A stretch of 64,000 nucleotides of DNA from Terriglobus aquaticus (GCF_025685415.1 NZ_JAGSYB010000001.1:3348001-3412000); one strand, 5' to 3'. Positions 35,065-46,600 are shown, counted from the stretch's first letter. Translations and numbers: made by a program. The notes: generated from the sequence alone by a model not told the origin.

Positions 35065-36171
35065 TTACACGCCTCGCTTGGCGCTGGCCAGCGGTGGAGC
35101 ATACGGCGACTTGTGCTTCTTCGGCTTGGCCGGCGCCTCGGAGACAACGACCGGCTGCTCGGCGCGGCGTTGTTCCACTGCATCGGCAATGGCGTACTTC
35201 AGCGGGTCCAGACCCTCGCCGGTCACGCCGCTGATGGCAAAGAAGGGCAGCTTGCGGCGCTTGGCATAGGTCTGCAGCTTCTTCAGCTTGTCCGGGTTTG
35301 CGGCATCCATCTTGGCCGCAACGACAATGACGGGCTTGTCTTCCAGACCATGACCGAAGTCTGCCAATTCAGCAGAGATGGTTTTGAAGTCTTGGACCGG
35401 ATCCTCACGGCCGCTGCCGTCGGAAACATCCACCAGGTGCACCAGCACTCCGGTGCGCTCGATGTGGCGCAAGAACTGGATGCCGAGCCCGGCGCCCTGA
35501 CTTGCACCCTCGATCAGGCCGGGCATATCCGCAATCACGAACGAGCGCTCGTGCGGAAAATCGCCGATCTTCACGACACCCAGGTTCGGTTCCAGAGTCG
35601 TGAAGGCGTAGTTCGCGATCTTGGGCCGCGCGGCGCTCAGGCGTGAGATGAGCGTGGACTTGCCGACGTTCGGATAACCGACCAGGCCCACGTCGGCGAG
35701 CAGCTTCAGTTCAAGCCGAAAGTGGCGCTCTTCGCCGGGGCGGCCCAGCTCGTGCTCGCGCGGTGCCTGGTGGGTGCTAGTGGCGAAATGCTGGTTACCG
35801 CGGCCTCCGCGACCGCCGCGCGCGATGCAGATCTCTTCATCGGGGCGCTCAAAGTCGTGGATCAGCTCGCCGGTATCGTCGTCGTAGAGTACGGTTCCCA
35901 CGGGCACGTTGAGCGTTAGGTGTTCGCCGCTCTTGCCGCTCATGTTCGAGCCCAGACCATGCGTGCCGCGGTCTGACTTGTACTCCGGATTAAAGCGAAA
36001 GTGCACAAGCGTGTTGTGCCGCTCGGACGAACGCATCAGTATGTCGCCGCCGTGACCTCCGTCACCGCCAGACGGGCCACCACGGGGCACGAACTTTTCG
36101 CGGCGGAACGCCATGCAGCCGTTGCCACCGTCGCCCGCCTTGACCCGGATTTTCGCCTCATCAATAAACAT
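35065..36171 (-). CDS. obg: GTPase Obg/CgtA
   Basis: A 368-residue ribosome-associated GTPase of late 50S assembly and stress control. The N-terminal Obg fold has glycine-rich type II helices ([29 protein letters not shown]). The G domain has G1 [10 protein letters not shown]2/G3 [13 protein letters not shown] and [16 protein letters not shown], and G5 [11 protein letters not shown]. The G4 motif, usually NKxD, reads AKMD here (Ala286). The C-terminus is a short Lys/Pro-rich tail instead of an OCT domain. The start at 36171 gives the canonical [18 protein letters not shown]. Confidence 0.96.
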   Translation of the reverse strand: MFIDEAKIRVKAGDGGNGCMAFRREKFVPRGGPSGGDGGHGGDILMRSSERHNTLVHFRFNPEYKSDRGTHGLGSNMSGKSGEHLTLNVPVGTVLYDDDTGELIHDFERPDEEICIARGGRGGRGNQHFATSTHQAPREHELGRPGEERHFRLELKLLADVGLVGYPNVGKSTLISRLSAARPKIANYAFTTLEPNLGVVKIGDFPHERSFVIADMPGLIEGASQGAGLGIQFLRHIERTGVLVHLVDVSDGSGREDPVQDFKTISAELADFGHGLEDKPVIVVAAKMDAANPDKLKKLQTYAKRRKLPFFAISGVTGEGLDPLKYAIADAVEQRRAEQPVVVSEAPAKPKKHKSPYAPPLASAKRGV

Positions 36172-36492
36172 TGCCCGTCATCTTCAAGTCTACCCGGTTG
36201 CGACGATCGCGGGCATCGGGCCATGATTTCCGCTGAAAATGCGGTTCGCCACCTTGAGTGTGGGCCTGCAACCTGCGAAACTGGAGCTACCCGCATGCTT
36301 CGATTCAGGGCGCTTTACGCCAGGTTCACACAGATGTGTGACGGTGAAGCAACGTGGCCATTTTCGACCCGCACGCCTCCGTGTGTGCGACGAAGTCGTC
36401 AGGCTGTGTGAATGTGCAGGACCGTACCGGCGAAGCGCGGCAGAGAAGACCGCAGCCACGCCCGGCGTTCGATGTGTGTTTCAGGAGAAGCA
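36172..36492. other. 321-bp divergent intergenic region with a 16-bp inverted repeat
   Basis: The gap lies between divergent obg and a TonB-dependent receptor gene. The only ordered element I see is TCACAC-AGAT-GTGTGA at 36326-36341, about 150 bp before the receptor start, a plausible operator. A second GTGTGA half-site lies near 36408-36413. No gene or RNA is recognised. Confidence 0.4.
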
Positions 36493-39400
36493 ATGACGCA
36501 GAAGATGAGCATGCGCAGCCTCGCCCTAGCGGCGGTACTGGCTGTGGCCACCGGCGCAACGGCGCTGGCGCAGAACACGACCCAGGGCGGCCTCGCCGGA
36601 ACCGTGTTCGATCCGACCGGCGCTGCCGTGCCGAACGCAACCATTCGGATTCACGATGAAGGTACCAATGCGGACCTGACCATCACGGCCGGAGCCAGCG
36701 GCGAGTTCAAGGCGCCGCTCTTGAATCCCGGCACCTACACGGTCACGATTGCCGCTCCGGGCTTTCAGGAGCAGCGCACCACGGGCGTCGTGGTCCAGGT
36801 GCAGCAGGTGACGGAACTGAATCCGCACCTGACCACCGGCTCCGAAAGCAGCACGGTCGACGTCACGGCCGACCTGCCCGCGATCAACTTCGAATCGCCC
36901 GAGTTCGGCGGTCACCTGAGCAACCGTGAGATCGAGAACATTCCGATCAACAACCGCCGCTGGTCCACGTTGGCACTGACCACCCCGGGCGTCACGATCG
37001 ATTCCAACGGCTTCGGCCTGCTCCAGTTCCGTGCGATCGCGCCCACCCTGAACAACGTGCAGATCGACGGCGCAGACGATAACCAGGCCTTCTTCTCAGA
37101 AGAGCGCGGACGTACACGTGCCGGCTACTCCACGTCGCAGGCTATGGTGCGCGAGTTCCAGGTGAACACCGGCGTGTACTCGGCAGAGTTCGGCCGCGCC
37201 GTAGGCGGCGTGGTGAACTCAGTAACGAAGACGGGCACCAACCAACTGCACGGTGAGGCGTACTTCTATCGACGCGATGACGAGCTGGGTGCCTTCAACC
37301 CGTACACCACCCTCAGCGTGCCGAACTCAAACGGCGTTGGCGTGCGCGTCATTCCGTTCAAGCCCAAGGACAAGCGCAACCAGTACGGCTTTGAAGTGGG
37401 TGGTCCGCTCATCAAGGATCGCCTCTTCTTCACATACGCCTTTGACGTATTCGATCGGCAGTTCCCCGGCGTCGCAAAGGCCAACAATGCCGTTCAGTTC
37501 TTTGACAACGCCGACGCGGCGCTGCCGACGGGTGCCACGTGCAACCTGACCACGGGTGCAGCCACGGGCCTGCCGAGCGGTACCGGCCTGAACGGGCAGG
37601 GCGTGACAACGACCTACCAGTCCTCGACCGACGCTGCGGCCTGTTTGCTGGCTGCGCGCCTGAACTCCCGCGCCGCGGGCAACACGTATGCCACTGCAGC
37701 CGCGGCCTATAACGCGCAGCTTGCGGCCCTGAACACCGATCTCGGAACGGTGCCGCGGTATGGCCACCAGAACATCAACACGCCCAAGCTCAACTGGCAG
37801 ATCACTCCCAAGCACAACCTGAGCGTGCTGTATCACCGCCTGCGCTGGGATTCGCCGGGTGGCGTGCAGACGCAGTCCAGCCTCACCGATGCGGTCGACT
37901 ACTTCGGCACGGACTTCGTGAAGCTGGACTACGGCCTGGCCAAGCTGGACTCGGTCATCACGAACAACATGGCCAACGAGCTGCGCTACCAGTACGGCCG
38001 CGAGTTGAACGATGAAGGCCAGCAGCCGCTGTCCAGCTACAGCAAGCAATTCCTGCAGAACCCGGCTACTGGCAATGTGGGGCAGTACAGCATCTTCTCG
38101 TCGCTGGGTTTTGCGCTGGGATCGCCGTACTACTCCTATCGCAAGGCATATCCGGACGAGCGCAAGTGGCAGGTGGGCGACACGCTGTCGATCAACATCG
38201 GCAAGCACAACATTCGCGTGGGCGAGGACATCGTCCACAACTACGATCTGCAGAACGCACCCAACCAGATCAACGGCGCGTTCACCTACAGCACAAGCAT
38301 CATCAACTACGTTTCGGATGTGTTGGCGCCGGGGCACGCCGGTACCTGCAATACGGGCCTGACGGGCGTGGGCAATCTGCCCTGCTACAACAGCTACCTG
38401 CAAAGCTTTGGGCCGTACACCTTCGACTTCTCAACGATGGACTACGGCTTCTTTGTGCAGGACGACTGGAAGATTGCGCCGCGCCTCACGCTGAACCTCG
38501 GCGCGCGGTACGACTTTGAGTCGATTCCGAAGCCGTTTGCGGCGCTGAACAACACCACGCTGGCGCCGCAGACCGCGGGTCACCCAGACGATAAGAACAA
38601 CATCTCGCCGCGCATTGGCTTTGCGTGGGATCCGTATGGCCAAGGAAAGACGGTCGTCCGCGGCGGCATGGGTTTCTACTACGGCCGTATCGCCAACTCG
38701 GTTCTGCTGAGCGCGCTGACGCAGACGGGGTCGGCAAACGGTGCCTACAACATCAGCTACTCGAATCAGACATCCGCCGCTCCCCTGTTCCAGGGACAGG
38801 TCGCCTCAGCCAGCCCCACCGCCGGTGGCAACATCGTGTACCTGGATAACCACTTCCAGAACCCGGTCACCTACCAGGCGGACCTGACGGTGCAGCAGGA
38901 CCTGGGCCGCCGCAACGTGCTGAGCCTGGCCTACCTGGGATCGGCGGGTCGCGAGCTGCCGAACTTCATCAACGTGAACCAGAACCCGAACGCCTTCTAC
39001 ACCGAAACCTACACGGTGCAGCCGAGCGCAAACGGCGGCTGCAACCTGCTCGCCTGCGGATCACAGATCCAGACCCGCGTATACGCCGGGCGGCAGTACG
39101 CTGCTACGGGGAATGCACCGGCGCTGAACTCCATCGGTCTGAATCCGACGTACGGCTCCGTGACGCAGGTGAGCAGCAACATCAACTCCAGCTATCACGC
39201 GCTTTCGTTCGACATCACCAACCGCTCGCTGCACTGGGCGACGTTTGACGCGAACTACACGTGGGCGCACGCGCTGGACTTCTCGCAGGGCTCGTTCACG
39301 GGCACGTCGATCAACAACTGGCTGGATCCATTCGGCAATCAGCGCCTCAACTATGGCACGTCGAGCTACGACGTGCACCAGCGTGTGGTGGGATGGGCGA

Positions 39401-39960
39401 TCTTCAACATCCCGGGCATCGAGAACGATAAGAGCGCCCTGGCCTACCTGACCAACGGCTGGTCCATTAAGCCGCTGATCCAGGCGCAGACCGGTCTGCC
39501 GTACTCCGCAACAGTCAGCGGAACTACACCGAACCAGTGCACCAACAACACGGCGACCAACGCTGCTTCACGCTTCTGCGACGGCACGCTGGCTCCGACC
39601 ACCGCGACCAACTCCGGCCTTCTGGGAACCAGCATTACGTACATTCCGCAGATCGGTCGCAACACCTTCCGCTACCCGCGCCTTGTGAACGTGGATGTGC
39701 GTCTGCAGAAGGACTTCCGCATCAAGGAAGGCAAGGCGTTCTCGCTGTACATCGAGAGCTTCAACCTGGCCAACCACCAGAACGTAACCGGTGTGAATGG
39801 TGGCGCGTTCACCATCTCGTCGCCTGCCGCGTCAGCTGGTGCTGCCAACGGCACGGCCAACCTGGTCAGCACCACCAACTTCGGCACGGTCAGCAACACC
39901 AACAGCAACTACGCATTCAGCCCGCGGCAGTTCCAGATCGCAGGCCGGTTCACCTTCTAA
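36493..39960 (+). CDS. TonB-dependent receptor, Oar-like with carboxypeptidase-regulatory domain
   Basis: A 1155-residue outer-membrane protein. ATG 36493 has AGGAGA 5 nt upstream, and the signal peptide runs to about residue 27 (TALAQ). Residues 30-115 are a carboxypeptidase-regulatory-like beta-sandwich (GTVFDPTGAAVPNATIRIHDE to GTYTVTIAAPGF). About 120-260 is a plug (NNRRWSTLALTTPGV, QIDGADDNQAFF, EFGRAVGGVVNSVTKTGTN). The rest is the barrel, ending in QIAGRFTF with the terminal aromatic needed for BAM assembly. Acidobacteria carry dozens of these; they take up or bind large carbohydrates or peptides, and the ligand is unknown. A strong terminator follows. Confidence 0.92.
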   Translation: MTQKMSMRSLALAAVLAVATGATALAQNTTQGGLAGTVFDPTGAAVPNATIRIHDEGTNADLTITAGASGEFKAPLLNPGTYTVTIAAPGFQEQRTTGVVVQVQQVTELNPHLTTGSESSTVDVTADLPAINFESPEFGGHLSNREIENIPINNRRWSTLALTTPGVTIDSNGFGLLQFRAIAPTLNNVQIDGADDNQAFFSEERGRTRAGYSTSQAMVREFQVNTGVYSAEFGRAVGGVVNSVTKTGTNQLHGEAYFYRRDDELGAFNPYTTLSVPNSNGVGVRVIPFKPKDKRNQYGFEVGGPLIKDRLFFTYAFDVFDRQFPGVAKANNAVQFFDNADAALPTGATCNLTTGAATGLPSGTGLNGQGVTTTYQSSTDAAACLLAARLNSRAAGNTYATAAAAYNAQLAALNTDLGTVPRYGHQNINTPKLNWQITPKHNLSVLYHRLRWDSPGGVQTQSSLTDAVDYFGTDFVKLDYGLAKLDSVITNNMANELRYQYGRELNDEGQQPLSSYSKQFLQNPATGNVGQYSIFSSLGFALGSPYYSYRKAYPDERKWQVGDTLSINIGKHNIRVGEDIVHNYDLQNAPNQINGAFTYSTSIINYVSDVLAPGHAGTCNTGLTGVGNLPCYNSYLQSFGPYTFDFSTMDYGFFVQDDWKIAPRLTLNLGARYDFESIPKPFAALNNTTLAPQTAGHPDDKNNISPRIGFAWDPYGQGKTVVRGGMGFYYGRIANSVLLSALTQTGSANGAYNISYSNQTSAAPLFQGQVASASPTAGGNIVYLDNHFQNPVTYQADLTVQQDLGRRNVLSLAYLGSAGRELPNFINVNQNPNAFYTETYTVQPSANGGCNLLACGSQIQTRVYAGRQYAATGNAPALNSIGLNPTYGSVTQVSSNINSSYHALSFDITNRSLHWATFDANYTWAHALDFSQGSFTGTSINNWLDPFGNQRLNYGTSSYDVHQRVVGWAIFNIPGIENDKSALAYLTNGWSIKPLIQAQTGLPYSATVSGTTPNQCTNNTATNAASRFCDGTLAPTTATNSGLLGTSITYIPQIGRNTFRYPRLVNVDVRLQKDFRIKEGKAFSLYIESFNLANHQNVTGVNGGAFTISSPAASAGAANGTANLVSTTNFGTVSNTNSNYAFSPRQFQIAGRFTF

Positions 39961-39987
39961 GCGCAACGCCGGTGCAAGCCGGATTTC

Positions 39988-40015
39988 AAGGGCGGTGGCT
40001 TCGGCCGCCGCCCTT
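39988..40015 (+). terminator. Intrinsic terminator with UUCG tetraloop
   Basis: A 12-bp stem AAGGGCGGTGGC/GCCGCCGCCCTT (one G-T pair) capped by TTCG and followed by TCTCTTGGT. It lies 28 nt after the receptor stop codon. Confidence 0.9.
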
Positions 40016-40217
40016 TCTCTTGGTGTGATGAAAGGCTCGACACGCTTTCGCGCGGCGAGGATTACACGCGCATGGAAACGGGGATACACTCGTGAGCACA
40101 GCTCACTCCCTGATGCGTTTGGCCGCGCTGACAGCACACGCAGCGGCGTCGCGGGACTTGCGCTGGTTTTCTCTCCTTCTGTGTCACGGCCTCCCGTGTG
40201 GAACGCGGGCCGTTTGC

Positions 40218-43200
40218 ATGTGTCCTCGAATCTCCTCCCCTTTGTCCTGTCTGTGGCCGCGCTCCTGTGCTGCCGGAATCGTCGCTGTCGCCGCTGCCGC
40301 GGTGTTGTTCGCGCCCGCCGGTGCGCGGTCGCAGGCGCTGACCACCGGCGCTGTGGGTGGCGTTCTGCGCGATGCTGCAGGCGTGGCTCTACCGGGAGTG
40401 CGGCTCACGATGCGTCTGGGACGGTTGCCCGAGCGCACCGTCGAAACCGATGCTCTCGGTGAGTTTCGCATCGACGATCTGCAACCCGGCGAATACGAGA
40501 TCCGCTGCGAGCGGGACGGCTTCGCTTCGCTCCGTGTGCCGCTGGTGCGCGTGGCGGCGGGCCAGGCGGTGCGGCTGGCACTGACCATGGTGGTTGGTTC
40601 GGCGCAGAGCCTCACGGTGCGCGCGTCGGAGGCGGAGCGGCCGTCGCTGGTCGACTCTCCGCTGAATGCAAGCCTGTTGCCACAGGAGCTCATCGCTCTG
40701 CCGATCGACGGTCGCCGCTTCCAGGATTTCGCGCTACTGACGCCGCTGACGAACCTTGGTGACGACAGCGGTGCCTTTGCGGTCAACCCTTCGGGCGGTT
40801 CATCGATGAGTGGAGATCGAGGCGAAGACGCAACCGGGACCATCCTGGACACCGATACGGGTGACAGTTCAGCCGAGACAGTGCAGACAACGACGCGCAG
40901 CTCCGATCCTTCCCAGGCGAGCTTCACGCTGGACGGGTTCACGGCCAACCGCAGCTACGACGGCGCTCCACGAGGCGGTGCGGCGATCCCGTTCAACGTG
41001 CCTCTGGAGGCGGTGCGCGAGTTCCAGGTGCGCTCCATCGGCGAGGGCTCGCCGCTGGGCCGCGATGCCGCAGGATCGGTGAACGCGGTAACGCGCCGCG
41101 CCGGTGAGGACTTGCATGGGAGCGCGTTCTTCCTCCTGCGGCACAGCGCGGCCGACGCTACGGATCCGTTTGCGATTGCCACGCACTACAACGGCGGTGC
41201 CCCGTTCAGCGAGATCGTGAAGCCCCGCGACCAGCGCGAGCAGTTTGGCGGTTCCATCGGCAGCCGCCTTCCGCACACGGCGAATCGCGTGTACGCGTTC
41301 GGCGCGGCGGAGGGCCAGTTGCGCAGCTTTCCGGGCATCAGCTCGCCAGACAACCCCGCGTTCTACACACTGACGGCGGTGCAGACGGCGCTCCTGGCCA
41401 ACCGAGGCGTGACCGCGGCAGAAACAGCGCGCGGCCTCGGGTTCCTGGATTCGCTCACGGGAGAAGTGCCGCGGCGGAGCTCTACGTTAGCGCTGACGCC
41501 GCGGCTGGACATTGTCACTTCCCCGAAGAGTTCCTTGCTGCTGACCTACACCGGGGCGCGCCACGATGCACCATCGGGCGCGCGCGGTGGTGCCGTGGTG
41601 GCGCAGTCGCGGGATAACTTCTCAACCCTGCACATCGCCGCAGACACGTTGCGCGCGACCGAAAGCGTGGGCCTGGGCGCTCGTTGGGTGGTTGAAACTG
41701 GCATGGCGATATCGCGCGACGCGACCACGGTTACGGAGGCGCCCACGCTGGCTGCCGAGCCGCAAACCGGACCTGCCGGATCGGTGCCGCAGGTGAGCAT
41801 CGATCTGGGGAACGCGACCAGTGGCGGCGCATTCCGGTTCGGTCTGCCGGTGGCGGCTGAGAAGCGCCGTTTGCCCAACGAGGACCGCGCCGAGGCAGAG
41901 GTGAGCGTGACCTTCTCCGGTCGCGCACATAGCGTCACGCTGCAGGCTGCCGGCAGCCTGATCGACACCGCTGTCGACACCGGCGCGGCGACCACAGGGG
42001 CGTACCAGTATGGAAGCCGCAGCACGGGTGGGCGCGCGGGTGGGCTGGTCGACTTTCTCACCGACTTCACGTACAGCGCGACGAGCTACCCGAACGGTGG
42101 CTGCCCGTCGATCTATGCGACAACGCACCTGTTCTGCTTCCAGAGCTTTACGCAAGGCTTTGGCGCGGGCACATCGGTGCGGTTTCACACCGGCGAGGGC
42201 TCCGCGGGAGTGCACGATGTGTGGCGGCTAACGCCGCGCCTGCACGTCACGTTGGGAGCGCGGTACGAATACTTCCGCATGCCGCTGCCGCAGCACGCCA
42301 ATGTGGCGCTCGATACTGTGTTTGGCAACCTGGGGCAGACGGGCTTTCTGCCCGGCGATCCCGGCAATCTGGCGCCACGGCTGGGCATTGCGTATGGCCT
42401 GCACGACCGCACGGTGGTGCGCGTGGGCTATGGGCTGCACTTCGGACGCGCGACGGGGCGGCTCTTGCAACAGGTGCTAACCAACACGGCGCAGGCAGCG
42501 TCGGTGTACAACCTGCGCGTGACGCCGACGACGGAGATCGAACCTGCGTGCAGTTCCGCGGGAACGAACTTCGGCTACCCGGCCACGTACACCTGCGGGA
42601 GCACCGGCCTTCCGGCCAAGACTTCGGCGGCGACGGTTCTGTCGCGGCGTTTTCAATTGCCAACGGTCGAGGACGGTGAAGTCACCGTCGAGCGGCAAAT
42701 ATCCCACGGCATCGTGGTGAGCGTGAGCTATGCGGCGGCGCTGTCGCATGAGTTGCCCAACTCGACCGATGTGAACCTGGCGCCGTCGCTGAGCGCGGGA
42801 AAGTTCGCGATCCAGCGTACGGACGCGGTCACGACGCCAGGGCTGCAGAACGGGGCGACGTTCGTGGTGCCGGTGTACACGTCGCGCATCTCGCCCGATT
42901 TCGGACCTGTGACGCTGGTGCGATCGAACGGCAATGCCGCGTACCAGGCGGGCGTGGTGCAGGTTTCGCGGGTGGCGGCGCGAGGTTTGACGGTTCGTGG
43001 AGCGTACACCTTCAGCAAATCGCTGGACAATCTACGCGTAACGGGATCGGCGGTGGATACCGACGCGCAGTTCGATCCGGTGGACCCCAGCTACGACCGC
43101 GCGCTCTCGAACCTGGACCGACGCCACAAGGTCACGGCGACAGCGGTGTGGGCTCCGGAACTGGAGCACGGGTCGCGCTTCGAGCGTCGGTTGGCGAACG

Positions 43201-43655
43201 GCTTCACAGTGGCGCCGATCCTGTTTGTCACCAGCGGCCGGCCGTACAGCTTTCTGGTCGAGGGTGGAACGACGCTGGCCGGCGGCCGCGCCAGCCTGAA
43301 CGGATCGGGCGGAGCGACGTACCTGCCCAGCGTCGGCCGCAATACGCTGCGGCTGCCCACGGAGGCGACGCTGGACCTGCGGCTCGCACGGGCGATTCCG
43401 CTGCATGAAGGCGCGACGTTGCGGCTAACCGCGGAGGGTTTCAACCTGTTCAACCACCGCAACGTGACGAGCGTGACCCAGCGCGCCTTCATCGTGGGAA
43501 CAACGGTAAATGGAGTGACGCCGCTGGTCTTTCAGGATGCGGCAGCGATCGCCGCCGAGGGCTTGACCACGCGTCCGTTTGGAACGGAAACGGGCAGCGG
43601 CACGGACCTGACACGGGCACGACGGCTGCAAGGCGGGCTGCGGTTTGAGTGGTGA
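40218..43655 (+). CDS. TonB-dependent receptor, Oar-like
   Basis: About 1145 residues. ATG 40218 is chosen because a normal signal peptide starts there (hydrophobic core CAAGIVAVAAAAVLFAPAG, ending ARSQA). A GTG at 40092 with a GGGGA box 7 nt upstream would add 42 residues and cannot be excluded. Residues 45-125 form the carboxypeptidase-regulatory domain (GGVLRDAAGVALPGVRL, ALGEFRIDDLQPGEYEIRCE). The plug follows (PQELIALPIDGRRFQDFALL, FTLDGFTANRSYDG, GRDAAGSVNAVTRRAGEDLHG), then the barrel, which ends GGLRFEW. It is not a close copy of the preceding receptor. Convergent with the ASH-repeat gene, 18 bp apart. Confidence 0.88.
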   Translation: MCPRISSPLSCLWPRSCAAGIVAVAAAAVLFAPAGARSQALTTGAVGGVLRDAAGVALPGVRLTMRLGRLPERTVETDALGEFRIDDLQPGEYEIRCERDGFASLRVPLVRVAAGQAVRLALTMVVGSAQSLTVRASEAERPSLVDSPLNASLLPQELIALPIDGRRFQDFALLTPLTNLGDDSGAFAVNPSGGSSMSGDRGEDATGTILDTDTGDSSAETVQTTTRSSDPSQASFTLDGFTANRSYDGAPRGGAAIPFNVPLEAVREFQVRSIGEGSPLGRDAAGSVNAVTRRAGEDLHGSAFFLLRHSAADATDPFAIATHYNGGAPFSEIVKPRDQREQFGGSIGSRLPHTANRVYAFGAAEGQLRSFPGISSPDNPAFYTLTAVQTALLANRGVTAAETARGLGFLDSLTGEVPRRSSTLALTPRLDIVTSPKSSLLLTYTGARHDAPSGARGGAVVAQSRDNFSTLHIAADTLRATESVGLGARWVVETGMAISRDATTVTEAPTLAAEPQTGPAGSVPQVSIDLGNATSGGAFRFGLPVAAEKRRLPNEDRAEAEVSVTFSGRAHSVTLQAAGSLIDTAVDTGAATTGAYQYGSRSTGGRAGGLVDFLTDFTYSATSYPNGGCPSIYATTHLFCFQSFTQGFGAGTSVRFHTGEGSAGVHDVWRLTPRLHVTLGARYEYFRMPLPQHANVALDTVFGNLGQTGFLPGDPGNLAPRLGIAYGLHDRTVVRVGYGLHFGRATGRLLQQVLTNTAQAASVYNLRVTPTTEIEPACSSAGTNFGYPATYTCGSTGLPAKTSAATVLSRRFQLPTVEDGEVTVERQISHGIVVSVSYAAALSHELPNSTDVNLAPSLSAGKFAIQRTDAVTTPGLQNGATFVVPVYTSRISPDFGPVTLVRSNGNAAYQAGVVQVSRVAARGLTVRGAYTFSKSLDNLRVTGSAVDTDAQFDPVDPSYDRALSNLDRRHKVTATAVWAPELEHGSRFERRLANGFTVAPILFVTSGRPYSFLVEGGTTLAGGRASLNGSGGATYLPSVGRNTLRLPTEATLDLRLARAIPLHEGATLRLTAEGFNLFNHRNVTSVTQRAFIVGTTVNGVTPLVFQDAAAIAAEGLTTRPFGTETGSGTDLTRARRLQGGLRFEW

Positions 43656-43673
43656 CCGCTACTGCGTGCGACC

Positions 43674-46600
43674 CTACTGCGCTGTGACGATCAGCGTGAG
43701 ACCGACTTGGCGGGTCAGTCCCGCAGCGGTTGCGGTGACCGTCAGGTTATAGGTGCCGGCTGGCGTCGGCGTTCCTGACGTGGAACCGCCAGAGCCGGTG
43801 GTGTCGGTGCCTTCGGGGATGTGCCGGCCCGAGCCGCAGCCCTGCAGCGCGACCGTGCCGATCGCGAGTACGGCAAGCAGTAGCGTGGCGATGCGGCGAC
43901 GCGAGGCGGCGAAGGGAAGCAGAAGCACAGGCAGCAGGAACGCCAGCGCGGAGGTGCGTCGCGCATCGCGCGTTTGGTTTGACTCGTTTCTTCGCCCGTT
44001 CCGCGCGACGGTGCGCACGGCTGCGGTGGTGCCGGTGACCACCGTGACCGAGACGGTGCTGGTGGCGGACAGGTCCGCATAGGTGGAGACCACGTTGCAC
44101 TTGCTGTTGGCCGGCGCACCGGTGCAGGTGAAGGTGACGGGTTGCGTACCGGCGGCGGCGGGAGTGAGCAGCAGCGGGTACACGGCGCTCTTGCCCGTGG
44201 CGACCGTCACGCTGGTTGCGCCGCTGGCGGTCAGCGTGAAGTTGATGCCCGTGCCGCTGAGAGCAATGCTCTGCGTCCCCGCGCTGCCGGTGACGGTGAT
44301 ACTGCCGGAGCGCGGGCCGGCCGCCTGCGGCGCGAAGGCAACGGGGAGAGTGCAACTGCCGCCGACAACGACCGTGGTCGTGGACGTGCAGGCACCCGCG
44401 GCGGCGGTCAGGCCGAAGTCGCCGCGGATGGTGATGCCGGTGATGGTCAGCGGAACTCCGCCGTTGTTGGTGATGGTGGCGATCTGGGGAGCGGTGGCGT
44501 TGCCCACGCCAGTTTGCGGAAAGGTGAGTGTGCCAGGTGCGAGCGAGACGCCTGGACCCGCGATGGCGCTGCCGGTGAGCGTGACGACCTGGTTGCGTTG
44601 CACGTCGGAGACGACCAGCGTGCCGGTTTGCGAGCCGACCGACCGTGGCGCAAACGTGACCGCGATGCTGCAGGTGCTGTGCGCTGCGAGTGAGGTGCCG
44701 CAGGAGTTCACGGCGGTGAAGTCGCCGCTGGTTACGTTAGCGCTAACGAGGGTGAGGGCGGCGTCGCCGTTGTTGGTGAGCGTGACGCTTTGCGCGGCGC
44801 TCGCCGTACCGACCGTGGTGCCGGTGAAGCTCAGGGTGAGCTGAGACAGCGTATCGGTAGCGGGCAGGGTACCGGTGCCGGAAAGCGTAGCGGTCTGCGG
44901 CCCCGCATCGGTCGCGATGGTGAATGTGCCGGAGCGCGCGCCGGAGGTCGACGGCGTGAAGGCAATGGAGACGGTGCAGCCGGTCTGCGTGGCGAGCGAT
45001 GTGCCGCAGGTGTTGCCGCGGATGAGGAAGTCGCCGGTGACCGTGGCCGCGCCGATGCCGCCGCTGTTGGAACCCGTGTTGCTGACCGTGATGTTCCGCA
45101 CGGCGGAAGTGGTGTTGACGGCGACGGAACCAAAGGTGAGCGTCGTGGGGGTGAGCACGACGGAGAAGCTGGCCTGACCGTTGCCCTGCAAGGCGACGGT
45201 TGCGGCGGTGCCGACCGCGCCGTTGCTGTTGCTGGCCACGACCAGCGTGCCGGAGCGCGCGCCGGACTGCGTGGGCGAGAACGTGACGCTGACCGTGCAG
45301 TTGCTGCCGGACGCCACGGTGGTGTTGCTGCAGGTGTCGGTCTCAGCGAAGTCGCCGCTCACGGTGACGGCGCCAATCTGAAGTGGGCCGTTGCCCGTGT
45401 TGTTGACGGTGACGGTGCGGACGGGGCTGAGGCCGTTCACCGGCGTGGTCGGGAAGGTGATGGTGGTCGGCGAAAGTGTTGCAACACCGGCGATGCCGAC
45501 GCCGGTCACCGGAACGCTGTGGGTGCCGTTGTTGTCGACCAGCTGCAGCGTTCCGGTGCGCTGGCCGCTTGCAGTCGGGGTGAAGGTGACGCCAAAGGTG
45601 CAAGTGGCCGAGGGGGCGAGCGAAGCCGTGCAGGTGTTCGCGGTGATGCTGTAGTCGCCGGAGACCGTGGGTGTTTGCAGGCTGGCCGCGAGGCTGCCGT
45701 TGTTGGTCACGGTGACCGTTTGCGCCGCGCTGGTGGAGTGGACGGCCGTGTTGGAGAACGTGATTGCCGTGGGCTGCACGGTAACGGAAGCCTGACCACT
45801 ACCCGTACCGGAAAGGCTGGCAACAAGGTAGCCGCCGAGCACGTTGCCGTACAGGGTTAGAGATCCGGGATCGGAGCCTGCTGCGACGGGCGCAAAGCTC
45901 ACCCGCACGGTGCAGGTTGCGCCGCGGGCAAGTGTGTTGCCCACGCAGGTGTCCGTGGAAACGTAGCCGGTGCTGGCGGTGATGCGGGTAAAGGTGAGCG
46001 GCGGGTTGCTAGTGTTGGTAACGGTGATGGTCTGTGCGGCGCTGGTATAGCCGACGTTTTGCGCGCCGAAGCTGAGTGAGCTCGGGGACAGCGAAGCCGT
46101 CGGCAGAGCGGTCTGTCCGGCGGTGAGCAGGGGGATCTGCCAGATGCCGCGGCCATAGGTGCCTACGCGCAAGACGCCGTTGGAGGAACTGCCGGGAACG
46201 GCGAAGTTGACTGACGCGGTGAGCTGCACGGCAGGCGCAAGTGGAAGGCCCGTGCCGTAGGGACTCCAGCACTGCGAGTTCGTGTTGGTGCAGGAGGTGA
46301 TGTCCGTGGCGACGTAGACGCCGGTGTCGGTCGCGACATAGACGACGCCGGAGTTGTTGGGGTCGGCCAGAACGGCGTTGGCGGGTGCGTTGGGCAGGTT
46401 TGCGGTGACGCTGGTCCAACTGGTGGCGCCATCCGTGGAGCGATACACAGCGGGCGAGTTGAAGCCGCTGACGGTGGCGTAGACGGTCTTGCCGGTGCTG
46501 TCATTCGGATCGACGGAGATGGACGAGACGTCGAAGCCGTAGGGATTGAAAATGCCGCTGTGGGTGCTGTCGTTGGTGACGGTGCCATTCGTCACGTCGG

